The notes under the pieces: generated by a model
What the model was told of the DNA's origin: nothing
The model's input: only the letters and a program-made list of their open reading frames with translations
Database searches by the model: none
Source of the DNA: Aphelocoma coerulescens
Lineage: Eukaryota; Chordata; Aves; Passeriformes; Corvidae
Length of the DNA stretch: 64,000 nucleotides
Assembly: GCF_041296385.1 (NCBI RefSeq)
Contig: NW_027183583.1
Coordinates: forward strand, 124,001-188,000
Direction: 5' to 3'
Part shown: positions 1 through 12,500 of the stretch, one piece after another
Numbering within the stretch: the stretch's first letter is position 1
Layout: each line of letters begins with the position of its first letter
Position numbers and translations under genes: made by a program

Positions 1-543
1 ATTTTGGGTAAATTTTGGGTCATTTTGGGTGGATTTGGAGCCTTTTTTGGGTCATTTTGGTTCATTTTGGGTCATTTTGGATCATTTAGGGGCCATTTTT
101 GGGTGAATTTTGGGTCACTTTGGGTCATTTTTTGGCCATTTTGGGCTATTTTTGGTCATTTTTGGGTCATTTTAGATGGATTTTGGGTCATTTTTGGGTC
201 ACTTTGGGTTGATTTTGAGTCATTTTGGGCCATTTTGGGTCATTTTGGGTGGATTTGGAGCCATTTTGAGTCATTTTGGGTCATTTGGGGTCATTTGGGG
301 CCATTTTGAGCCATTTTTGGGTCATTTTGGGTCATTTTGGGTGGATTTGGGGTAATTTTTGGGTCATTTTGGGTGGATTTGGAGCCGTTTTGGGTCATTT
401 TTTGGCCATTTTGGGTCACTTTGGGTGGATTTTGGGTCATTTTGGGCCATTTTTGGTTCATTTTGGGCCATTTTTGGTTCATTTTGGGCCATTTTGGGTC
501 ATTTTGGGCCATTTTGGGTGACTTTGCTCTCCCCTCCCCCCAG
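1..543. repeat. TTTTGGGTCA minisatellite, REC8 intron
   Basis: About 540 bp of a 10-12 bp unit (TTTTGGGTCA with variants TTTTGGGCCA, GTGGATTTGGAGCC). It forms the end of the intron before the first REC8 exon in the window. The last bases change to CTCTCCCCTCCCCCCAG, a normal polypyrimidine tract and acceptor. The same family recurs in the intergenic stretch at 18.0-19.4 kb. Confidence 0.95.
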
Positions 544-585
544 CGGAGGCGCCGGAGCTGGAGCTGGAGCTGCCCCTCCCCCCCC
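544..585 (+). CDS. REC8: REC8 exon a (first in window)
   Basis: 42 nt between acceptor CCCCCCAG and donor GTGAGAAA. Two nt finish a codon, then EAPELELELPLPP, then one nt starts the next codon. It corresponds to the acidic/proline stretch just before the basic kleisin linker of mammalian REC8. The frame is fixed by joining to the next exon. Confidence 0.8.
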
Positions 586-3500
586 GTGAGAAACGCGGGA
601 ATTCGGGGGGAAAAGGCGGGAATTTGGGAAAAAACGGGAATTTGGGGAATTTTGGGGGGAAAAATGGGGGAATTTGGGGAATTTTGGGGCAAATTTTGGG
701 AAATTGGGGGAGATTTGGGGGAATTTTGGGGGGAATTTGGGGGAAAATGGGGGAATTTGGGGGAAATTCGAGAATTTTGGGTGGAAATTTGGGAAATTTG
801 GGGGAATTTGGGGAAATTTTGGGGAATTTTGGGGAAATTTGGGGGAAATTTGGGGGGAATTTGGGGAAGTTTGGGAAATCTGGAGTTTTGGGGGAATTTG
901 GAGGAATTTTTGGGGAATTTTTGGGGAATTTTTGGGGAATTTTGGGGGAATTTTGGGAATTTGGGCAAGGTGGAAGTTTTGGGTGGAATTTCGGAAATTT
1001 GGGGAATTTTGGGTGGGAATTCGGGAAATTTGGAGAAATTGGAGGAATTTTGGGGGAATTTGGGTGGAAATTTGTGGAATTTTGGGGAAGTTTGGGAATT
1101 TTGGGGGGAAATTGGGGGAATTTTGTGGAATTTTGGGTGGAAATTTGGGAACTTGGAATTTGGGGAATTTTGGGGAAATTTGGAGAATTTGGGGGGAATT
1201 TGGGGTGGAAAGTTGGGGAATTTTGGGGGAAATTGTGGAATTTTCAGGGAATTTGGGAATTTTGGGGGATTTGGGGGGAATTTGGGAATTTAGGGGGAAA
1301 TTGGGGGAATTTTGGGTGGAAATTTGGGAATTTTGGGTGGAAATTTGGGGAACTTGGGGGAATTTGGGGAATTTTTTGGAATTTTGGGGAAATTCAGGAA
1401 TTTTCAGGGAATTTCAGGGAATTTTGGAGAATTTGAGGGGAATCTGGGGAACTTGGGGGAATTTTGGGGGAATCTTGGGTGGAAAGTTGGGAAATTCGGG
1501 GAATTTTGGGGGAATTTGGGGGAATTTTGGGAAAAAATTGGGGAAATTTGGGAAGTTTTGGGAAATCTTGAGAGAAAATGGGGAAAAGCGGGAATTTGGG
1601 GGAATTCTTGGGGAAAATGTGGGAATTTTGCGAGGAAATTTGGGGGGAATTTTGGGGGGAATTTTGGGGGAATTTGGGGGAAATTTTCTGGAATTTTGGG
1701 TGGAAATTTGGGGAATTTTGGAGGGAATTTTGTGGAATTTTGGGGGGAAATTTTGGGAGGAAATTTCTGGAATTTTTGGGTGGAATTTTGGGGAATTTTG
1801 GGGGGAATTTTGTGTGGAATTTTCTGGAATTTTGGGGGAATTTTGTGTGGAAATTTCTGGAATTTTGGGGGGAATTTTTCTGGAATTTTGATTGGAATTT
1901 TGGGTGGGATTTTGGGAGGAAATTCCTGGAATTTGGAGTGGAATTTCCTGGAATTTTGGGTGAAATTTTGTGGAATTTTGGGTGGAATTTGGGGGAATTT
2001 TGGGGGGAATTTTCTGGAAATTTTGGGCGGGATTTCAGGGAAAATTTCTGGAATTTTGGGGGGATTTTGTGGAATTTCGGGTGGAAATTTTGGGGGGAAT
2101 TTTGGGAGGGAATGTTGTGGAATTTTGTGGGGAAGTTTGGGTGGAATTTTCTGGAATTTTGGGGGGAATTTTGGGAGGAAATTTCTGGAGTTTTGGGGGT
2201 GAATTTTGGCAGGAATTTTTTGGAAATTTTGTGGGAATTTCTGGAAATTTTGGGAGGAATTTTGTGGGAATTTTGTGGGAATTTTGTGGATTTTCGGGTG
2301 GAAATTTGGGGAGGAAATTTCTGGATTTTTGGGGGGATTTTGGGGGGAATTTTCTGGAATTTTGGTGGGAATTTTGGGGAAATTTCAGGTTGAAATTTTG
2401 GGAGGAAATTTCTGGAATTTTTGGGCGGAATTCTCTGGGATTTTGGGGGAATTTTGTGGAGTTTTGGGGGAAATTTTCTGGAATTTTGGGGGAATTTCGG
2501 GTGGAAATTTTGGGAGGAAATTTCTGGAATTTTTGGGGGGAATTTTGGGGAATTTTAGGTGGAATTTTGTGGGGAATTTGGTGGAATTTTGGGTGGAATT
2601 TTGGTGGAATTTTGGGGGAATTTTGTGGAATTTTGGGGGAAATTTTTGGGTGGAAATTTCTGGAATTTTGGGGGGGGTTTTTCTGGAATTTTGGGTGGAA
2701 TTTTGGGTGGAATTTGGGGGAATTTTGGGGGGAATTTTTTGGGAATTTTGTGGGAATTTCTGGAAATTTTGGGTGGAATTTTTTGGGAATTTTGGGGGAA
2801 TTTTGGGGGAATTTTTGGCTGGAATTCCCCGGAGTTCCCCATTCCCGCCCTTCCCCCGCAGGCCCCGCCCCCCCGGAGCTGCCGCCCCTCCCCCCCGTCC
2901 CCCTCCCCCCCCCTCCTCCCCCCCCCGCCCCTCCCCCTCCCCCCCCCCGGCCCCTCCCCCCTCCCCTGTGGGACCCCCGGACCCAAATCCCGCCCGGGCG
3001 GCTCCGGGAGCGGCTGCGGCGGCCGGGCCTCGACTGCGCCCCCAGGGTGAGGAATCCTGCCCCATAGATCGGGGGCTGACCCATAGATCCGACCCATAGA
3101 TCCCATAGAGCCACCCCTGCCCCATAGATCCGGGTCTGCCCCATAGATCCGACCCATAGATCCCATAGAGCCACCCCATAGAGCCACCCCTGCCCCATAG
3201 AGAGCCTCGACTGCGCCCCCAGGGTGAGGAATCCTGCCCCATAGATCGGGGGCTGACCCATAGATCCGACCCATAGATCCATCCCTGCCCCATAGATCCA
3301 CCCCATAGATCCCATAGATGTGGGGCTGACCCATAGATCCGACCCATAGATCCGACCCATAGATCCATCCCTGCCCCATAGATCGGGGTCTGCCCCATAG
3401 ATCCGACCCATAGATCCTATAGAGCCACCCCATAGAGCCATCCCTGACCCATAGAGCCACCCCTGCCCCATAGAGAGCCTCGACTGCGCCCCCAGGGTGA

Positions 3501-6500
3501 GGAATCCTGCCCCATAGATGTGGGGCTGACCCATAGATCCGACCCATAGATCCTATAGAGCCACCCCATAGAGCCATCCCTGACCCATAGATCCGACCCA
3601 TAGATCCATCCCTGCCCCATAGAGCCACCCCTGCCCCATAGAGAGCCTCGACTGCGCCCCCAGGGTGAGGATCCTGCCCCATAGATCGGGGGCTGACCCA
3701 TAGATCCGACCCATAGATCCCTTAGATGTGGGTCTGCCCCATAGATCCGGGTGTGCCCCATAGATCCGACCCATAGATCCCATAGAGCCACCCCTGCCCC
3801 ATAGATCCGGGTCTGACCCATGGATCCACCCCTGCCCCATAGATCCACCCCATAGATCCCATAGAGCCACCCCTGCCCCATAGATCTGTCCCTGCCCCAT
3901 AGATCCGGGTCTGCCCCATAGATCCGACCCATAGATCCATCCCGGCCCCATAGATCCACCCCATAGATCCCATAGAGCCACCCCTGCCCCATAGATCTGT
4001 CCCTGCCCCATAGATCCGGGTCTGCCCCATAGATCCGACCCATAGATCCCATAGAGCCACCCCTGCCCCATAGATCCGGGTCTGCCCCATAGATCCGACC
4101 CATAGATCCCATAGAGCCACCCCATAGATCCCATAGATGTGGGTCTGCCCCATAGATCCGACCCATAGATCCCATAGAGCCACCCCTGCCCCATAGATCT
4201 GTCCCTGCCCCATAGATGTGGGTCTGACCCATAGATCCGACCCATAGATCCCATAGAGCCACCCCTGCCCCATAGATCCGACCCATAGATCCCGTAGAGC
4301 CACCCCTGCCCCATAGAGAGCCTCGACTGCGCCCCCAGGGTGAGGAATCCTGCCCCATAGATCGGGGGCTGACCCATAGATCCGGGTCTGACCCATAGAT
4401 CCGACCCATAGATCCATCCCTGCCCCATAGATCGGGGTCTGCCCCATAGATCCGACCCATAGATCCTATAGAGCCACCCCATAGAGCCATCCCTGACCCA
4501 TAGAGCCACCCCTGCCCCATAGAGAGCCTCGACTGCGCCCCCAGGGTGAGGAATCCTGCCCCATAGATCGGGGGCTGACCCATAGATCCGACCCATAGAT
4601 CCATCCCTGCCCCATAGATCCACCCCATAGATCCCATAGATGTGGGGCTGACCCATAGATCCGACCCATAGATCCCATAGATCCATCCCTGCCCCATAGA
4701 TCCGACCCATAGATCCGACCCATAGATCCCATAGATGTGGGGCTGACCCATAGATCCGACCCATAGATCCCATAGATCCATCCCTGCCCCATAGATCCGA
4801 CCCATAGATCCCATAGATGTGGGTCTGACCCATAGATCCGACCCATAGATCCATCCCTGCCCCATAGAGCCACCCCTGCCCCATAGAGAGCCTCGACTGC
4901 GCCCCCAGGGTGAGGAATCCTGCCCCATAGATCAGGGGCTGACCCATAGATCCGACCCATAGATCCATCCCTGCCCCATAGATCGAGGGCTGACCCATAG
5001 ATCCGGGTCTGACCCATAGATCCGACCCATAGATCCCATAGAGCCACCCCATAGAGCCACCCCTGCCCCATAGAGAGCCTCGACTGCGCCCCCAGGGTGA
5101 GGATCCTGCCCCATAGATCAGGGTCTGCCCCATAGATGTGGGGCTGACCCATAGATCCGACCCATAGATCCATCCCTGCCCCATAGATCGGGGTCTGCCC
5201 CATAGATCCGACCCATAGATCCTATAGAGCCACCCCTGCCCCATAGAGAGCCTCGACTGCGCCCCCAGGGTGAGGATCCTGCCCCATAGATCGGGGGCTG
5301 ACCCATAGATCTGACCCATAGATCCCATAGATGTGGGTCTGACCCATAGATCCGACCCATAGATCCATCCCTGCCCCATAGATCCGACCCATAGATCCCA
5401 TAGATGTGGGTCTGACCCATAGATCCGACCCATAGATCCATCCCTGCCCCATAGATCCACCCCATAGATCCCATAGATGTGGGGCTGACCCATAGATCCG
5501 ACCCATAGATCCCATAGATCCATCCCTGCCCCATAGATCCGACCCATAGATCCGACCCATAGATCCATCCCTGCCCCATAGATCCGACCCATAGATCCCA
5601 TAGAGCCACCCCTGCCCCATAGAGAGCCTCGACTGCGCCCCCAGGGTGAGGATCCTGCCCCATAGATCGGGGGCTGACCCATAGATCCGACCCATAGATC
5701 CATCCCTGCCCCATAGATCCACCCCATAGATCCCATAGATGTGGGGCTGACCCATAGATCCGACCCATAGATCCCATAGAGCCATCCCTGCCCCATAGAT
5801 CCGACCCATAGATCCGACCCATAGATCCATCCCTGCCCCATAGATCCGACCCATAGATCCGACCCATAGATCCATCCCTGCCCCATAGATCCGACCCATA
5901 GATCCCATAGATCCATCCCTGCCCCATAGATCCGACCCATAGATCCCATAGAGCCACCCCTGCCCCATAGATCCACCCCATAGATCCCATAGAGCCACCC
6001 CTGCCCCATAGAGAGCCTTGACTGCGCCCCCAGGGTGAGGATCCTGCCCCATAGATCCGGGTCTGCCCCATAGATCCGACCCATAGATCCATCCCGGCCC
6101 CATAGATCCACCCCATAGATCCCATAGATGTGGGGCTGACCCATAGATCCGACCCATAGATCCCATAGAGCCATCCCTGCCCCATAGATCCGACCCATAG
6201 ATCCGACCCATAGATCCATCCCTGCCCCATAGATCCGACCCATAGATCCCATAGATGTGGGTCTGACCCATAGATCCGACCCATAGATCCATCCCTGCCC
6301 CATAGATCCACCCCATAGATCCCATAGAGCCACCCCTGCCCCATAGAGAGCCTCGACTGCGCCCCCAGGGTGAGGATCCTGCCCCATAGATCGGGGTCTG
6401 CCCCATAGATCTGACCCATAGATCCCATAGAGCCACCCCATAGAGCCATCCCTGCCCCATAGAGAGCCTCGACTGCGCCCCCAGGGTGAGGATCCTGCCC

Positions 6501-9500
6501 CATAGATCCGGGTCTGACCCATAGATCCGACCCATAGATACCATAGGTGTGGGTCTGCCCCATAGATCGGGGTCTGCCCCATAGATCGGGGTCTGCCCCA
6601 TAGATCCACCCCATAGATCCCATAGAGCCACCTCTGCCCCATAGATCCACCCCATAGATCCCATAGAGCCACCCCTGCCCCATAGATCCGACCCATAGAT
6701 CCCCCCACCCCATAGCTCCCCCCCTGCCCCCTAGATCCCCCTCTGCCCCATAGCTCCCCCCTGCCCCACATCTCCGCCCCACAGGAGCTGCAGGAGCCGC
6801 CCCACAGAATGCGCCGCCCCCCAAGTGAGCTCCTGAGCGCCCCCGCCCACGGTGAGAGCCCGGCTCTGCCCCACACATCCCTGTGCCCCACACATCCCTG
6901 TGCCCCATAGATCCCCTGCCCCACACATCCCGGCTCTGCCCCACACATCCCCCCTGCCCCACACATCCCTGTGCCCCATAGATCCCCTGCCCCACACATC
7001 CCGGCTCTGCCCCACAGATCCCCTGCCCCACAGGTCCCTGTGCCCCACAGATCCCTGTGCCCCACACATCCCTCTGCCCCACACATCCCTGTGCCCCACA
7101 GATCCCCCTGCCCCACATCTCTGCTGCCCCACAGATCCTGGCTCTGCCCCACAGATCCCTGTGCCCCACACATCCTGGCTCTGCCCCACAGATCTCCTGC
7201 CCCACATCCCATCCCTGCCCCACACCCCATCCCTGCCCCACATCTCCCCCTGCCCCATACATCCCTGCCCCCCATCTCTGTGTCCCCCCAGCCCCGCTGC
7301 CCCACATCCCTGCCCCACACATCCCTGCCCCCCATCTCTCCCTGCCCCCCATCTGTGTCCCCCCAGCCCCGCTGCCCCACACACACATCCCTGCCCCACA
7401 TTTCCCCACACCCCCCATCCCTGCCCCACACATCCCTGCCCCCCATCTCTCTCTCTCTGTGTCCCCCCAGCCCCGCTGCCCCACATCTCTGCCCCACACC
7501 CAGCCCTCATCCCTGCCCCCCATCTCTGCCCCCCATCTCTGCCCCCCATCCCTGCCCCACACATCCCTGCCCCCCATCTCTCTGTCCCCAGCCCCGCTGC
7601 CCCACACATCCCTGCCCCCATCCCTGCCCCACATCCCTGCCCCCATCCCTGCCCCCCATCCCTGCCCCCCATCCCTGCCCCACACATCCTTGCCCCACAC
7701 ATCCCTGCCCCCCATCCCTGCCCCCCATCCCTGCCGCCCATCCCTGCCCCCCATCCCTGCCCCACACATCCCTGCCGCCCATCCCTGCCCCCCATCCCTG
7801 CCCCACACATCCCTGCCCCCCATCCCTGCCCCACACATCCCTGCCCCCCATCCCTGCCGCCCATCCCTGCCCCCCATCCCTGCCCCACACATCCCTGCCC
7901 CCCATCCCTGCCGCCCATCCCTGCCCCCCATCCCTGCCCCACACATCCCTGCCCCCCATCCCTGCCCCACACATCCCTGCCCCCCATCTCTGCCCCACAC
8001 ATCCCTGCCCCCCATCTCTCCCTGCCCCACACATCCCTGCCCCCCATCTCTCCCTGCCCCACACATCCCTGCCCCCCATCTCTCTGCCCCCCAGCCCCGC
8101 TGCCCCCCGACCTGGCCGAGCTTTGGCTTCGCTGCTTCCGGCCCCTCCCCCGGCCCCGCCCGCCGGCCCCGGAGCTGCCCAGCGAGGTGGAGGTGGGGCT
8201 GCCCCATAGATCTGACCCATAGATCCATCCCTGACCCATGGATCTGACCCATAGATAACCCTGACCCATGGATCTGACCCATAGATCCCTTCTGACCCAT
8301 AGATCCATCCCTGCCCCATAGATCTGACCCATAGATAACCCCTGACCCATAGATCTGACCCATAGATAACCCTGACCCATAGATCTGACCCATAGATCCC
8401 TTCTGCCCCATAGATCTGACCCATAGATCCCTTCTGACCCATAGATCAATCCCTGACCCATAGATCTGACCCATAGATCCATCCCTGACCCATAGATCCA
8501 TCCCTGACCCATAGATTCATTCCTGCCCCATAGATAACCCCTGCCCCATAGATCCTCTCTGCCCCATAGATCTGACCCATGGATAACCCTGACCCATAGA
8601 TCTGACCCGTAGATCCATCCCTGACCAATAGATCTCCTCTGACCCATAGATCTGACCCATAGATCCTCTCTGACCCATAGATCCGATCTGACCTATAGAT
8701 CTGACCCATAGATCCATCCCTGACCCATAGATCTGACCCATAGATAACCCCTGACCCATAGATCTGACCCATAGATCCCCTCTGACCCATAGATAACCCC
8801 TGCCCCATAGATCTGACCCATAGATTCATCCCTGCCCCATAGATTCATCCCTGCCCCATAGATCTGACCCATAGATAACCCTGCCCCATAGATCCTCTCT
8901 GACCCATAGATCTGACCCATAGATCCCTTCTGACCCATAGATCTGACCCATAGATCCCCTCTGACCCATAGATCCCCTCTGACCCATAGATCCTCTCTGA
9001 CCCATAGGTCCTGACCCATAGATAACCCTGCCCCATAGATCTGACCCATAGATAACCCCTGACCCATAGATCCATCCCTGCCCCATAGATCCTTTCTGAC
9101 CCATAGATCTGACCCAGAGATAACCCCTGCCCCATAGATCTGACCCATAGATCCCTTCTGACCCATAGATCTGACCCATAGATAACCCTGACCCATAGAT
9201 CTGACCCATAGATCTGACCCATAGATAACCCTGACCCACAGATCCATCCCTGCCCCATAGGTCTGACCCACAGATCCATCCCTGACCCATAGATCTGACC
9301 CATAGATAGCCCTGCCCCATAGATCCATCCCTGACCCATAGATCTGACCCATAGATCCACCCCAACCCATAGATCTGACCCATAGAATATCCCCTGCCCC
9401 ATAGATCCCCTCTGGTCCATAGATAATTCCTGACCCATAGATCCATCCCTGCCCCATAGATTCTGCCCCATAGATCTCCTCTGCCCCATAGATCTGACCC

Positions 9501-12500
9501 ATAGATCCATCCCTGCCCCATAGATCCCTTCTGACCCATAGATCTGACCCACAGATCCATCCCTGACCCATAGATCTGACCCATAGATCCCCTCTGACCC
9601 ATAGATCTGACCCATAGATCCCCTCTGACCCATAGATCTGACCCATAGATCTGCCCCATAGATACCCCTGACCCATAGATTCTCTCTGCCCCATAGATCC
9701 CACCCTGCCCCATCGGCACCAAATTCTGCCCCCAAAATTTTCCCCCCAAAATCCCAATTTTTCCACCAAAAATTCCAAATTTTTCCCCCAAAAATCCCCA
9801 AATTTTGCCCCAAAATTCCCGATTTTGCCCCAAAATCCTAAATTTTTCCCAAAATCCCCAAATTTTGCCCCAAAATCCTAAATTTTGTCCTAAAATCCCC
9901 AAATTCTTCCCCAAAACTCCCGAATTTTGCCCCAAATCGGGATTTCGCCCAAATTCCCGGGATTCAGCCTCAAAATCCCAAATTTTGTCCTAAAATCCCC
10001 AAATTTTGCCGCAAAAATTCCAAACTTTGCCCCAAAAATCCGGAATTTTGCCCAAAATCCCCGAAATTCACCCCAAAATTCCAAATATTCCTCTGAAAAT
10101 CCCAAATTTCGCCCCTAATTCGCCAAATTTCGAGCAAAAATTCCAAATTTTGCCCTAAAAATCCCAAATTTTGTCCTAAAATCCCCAAATTTTGCCCAAA
10201 ATTCCCCAATTTTACCCCAGAATTCCAAATTTTCCCCCCCAAAATCGCAAATTTTGCCCAAAAATCCCCGAATTTTGCCCCAAATCCCAAATTTCGCCCC
10301 AAAATTTTAGATTTTGCCCCAAAATTCCTCAAATTTTGAGCAAAAATACCAAATTTTGCCCGAAATCCCCCAAAATTCGCTCCAAAATTCCAAATTTTTC
10401 TCTGAAACGTCCGAATTTTGCCCCAAAAATTCCGGATTTTGCCCCAAATCTGGATTTTGCCCAAATTCCGGGGATTTGGCCCCAAATTCGCTGCCCCTTT
10501 CCCGCCCCTCCCCCCCCAGGTGCTGCGGGAGGCGCCGGAGCCGAGCCTGGCCCCGCCCACTTCCGGTGAGCCAAAATGGGGCCAAAAACGGCGATTTTGG
10601 GCAATTCGGGAATTCGGGGGGGAAAAAGGGAAATTTGGGGAAAAATTGGGGAAATTTGGGGGAAATTTGGGGAAATTTGGGGGAAATTTGGGGAAAATTT
10701 GCGGAAATTTGGAGGAAATTTGAGGAAATTTTGGGAAATTTTCGGGAAAAATTTGGGGAATTTTAAGGGTATTTGGGGATTTTGGGAAATTTGGGGGAAT
10801 TTTGGGAAAAATTTGGGGAATTTTGGGGGAATTTGGGAAAAAATTGGGGAAAATTTGGGAGATTTGGAATTTTGAGGCATTTCGGGGAAATTTGGGGGGG
10901 AAATTTGCAGGAATTTTGAGGAATTTTGTATTTTGGGGTAAATTTGGGAGATTTGGGTGAAATTTGGGGAATTTCGGGGAATTTTAGGAATTTGGGGAAT
11001 TTTGGGGGGAATTTTTGGGGGGAATTTTGGGGAGTTTTGGGGAATTTTGTGCTTTGGGGATAAATTTGGGAATTTTGGGGTGGAATTTTGGGGAGTTTTG
11101 GGTGGAATTTGTGAATTTTGGGTGGAAATTGTGAATTTTGGGGAAATTTGGGGAATTTTTGGGTGGAATTTTGGGGATTTCGGGGCCGCCCTGGATCTGA
11201 CCCCGCCCCTCCCCCCCCCAGAGCTTTCCCTGGAGCCGCTGGAGGAGGAGCCCAGGTCAGAGAGGGGGCGGGGCCTAGACCGGAAGTGGGCGGGGCCTAA
11301 CCCGGAAGTGGAGAGGAAATTTGGGGGGAATTGGGGATAATTGGAGGGAAAATAAGGAAATTCAAAATGGCGGCCGGAAGTGGGCGGGGCCTAACCCGGA
11401 AGTGGGGAGGAAATTTGGGGGGAATTGGAGGGAAAAAGGGAGAATTCAAAATGGCGGGCGGAAGTGGGGGGTCATAACCCGGAAGTAGAGTGAGGGGGTG
11501 GGATCAGGCCCGGAAGTGGGGAGGAATTCTGGGAAATTCTGGGGAAATTAAAGGGAAAATGGGGAAATTCAAAATGGCGGCCGGAAGTGGGTGGGGCCTA
11601 ACCCGGAAGTGAAATAGGGGTGAAATCAGGACCGGAAGTGGGGAGGAATTCTGGGAAATTTTGGGGAAATTGGAGGGAAAATGGGGGGAAATTCAAAATG
11701 GCGGCCGGAAGTGGGTGGGGCCTAACCCGGAAGTGAAACGGGTGGTGAAATCAGGCCCGGAAGTGGGGAGGAATCCTGGGAAATTTGGGGGGAATTGGAG
11801 GAAAAATGGGGAAGTTAAAAACTGCGGCCGGAAGTGGGTGGGGCCTAACCCGGAAGTGGGGAGGAATCCTGGGAAATTTGGGGGGAATTGGAGAAAAAAG
11901 GGGGGAAATCAAAATGGCGGCCGGAAGTGAGTGGGGCTAAAGCCGGAAGTGACTGTGGGAAACCCGGAAGTGGGTGTGACAATCCGGAAGTGACTGTGGA
12001 AAACCGGAAGTGAATGTGAAAACACAGGAAGTGAGTGTAAAAAGCCCCGGAAGTGAATGCGAAGAAACCAAAAGTGAATGTGAAAAAACCGGAAGTGAAT
12101 GTGAAAAAACCGGAAGTGAATGTGAAAAAACCGGAAGTGATTGGGGAAAAGCAAAAATCGATTTAGTGAACACCGGAAGGGGCGTGGTTTAGACCGGAAG
12201 TGGGCGGGTTTTATACCGGAAGTGCATCGGGGCGGGGATTAAGAAGTGGGCGGGGCTCCGGGTGGGGTGGGCATGGCCTCTGACGCTGCCGCCCCTCCCC
12301 CAGCCTCCCTCCCCCTCCGGCCCCGCCCCCCGAGGTTCTCCCGGAGCTTCCGGAGGCGCCGCCCGTCGACCTCAGGAGGTGGGGCCGGGAATTTGGGGGG
12401 GATTTGGGGAAATTTCGGGGAATTTTGGGAATTTTCGGGGGATTTGGGGAATTCCGAGGGTTGGAGGGAGACTTGGCGGAAATTTTGGGGAAATTTTCAT

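Noticed and set aside
6785..6824. Shorter REC8 exon c with donor at 6825
   Set aside because: Drops the conserved SELLSAP block; both donors leave one nt, but the longer exon aligns better with mammalian REC8.
3553..7497. Very long open frames on the - strand (1314 and 1127 codons, to 8501)
   Set aside because: They are read-throughs of CCCATAGATC and CCCCACACATCC units that lack stops. The peptides are pure repeats (MGQGWIYGSDLW) and overlap real REC8 exons on the other strand.
3047..9712. CCCATAGATC array as telomeric or interstitial telomere repeat
   Set aside because: The unit is not CCCTAA/TTAGGG, and no true TTAGGG tract was seen in the window.
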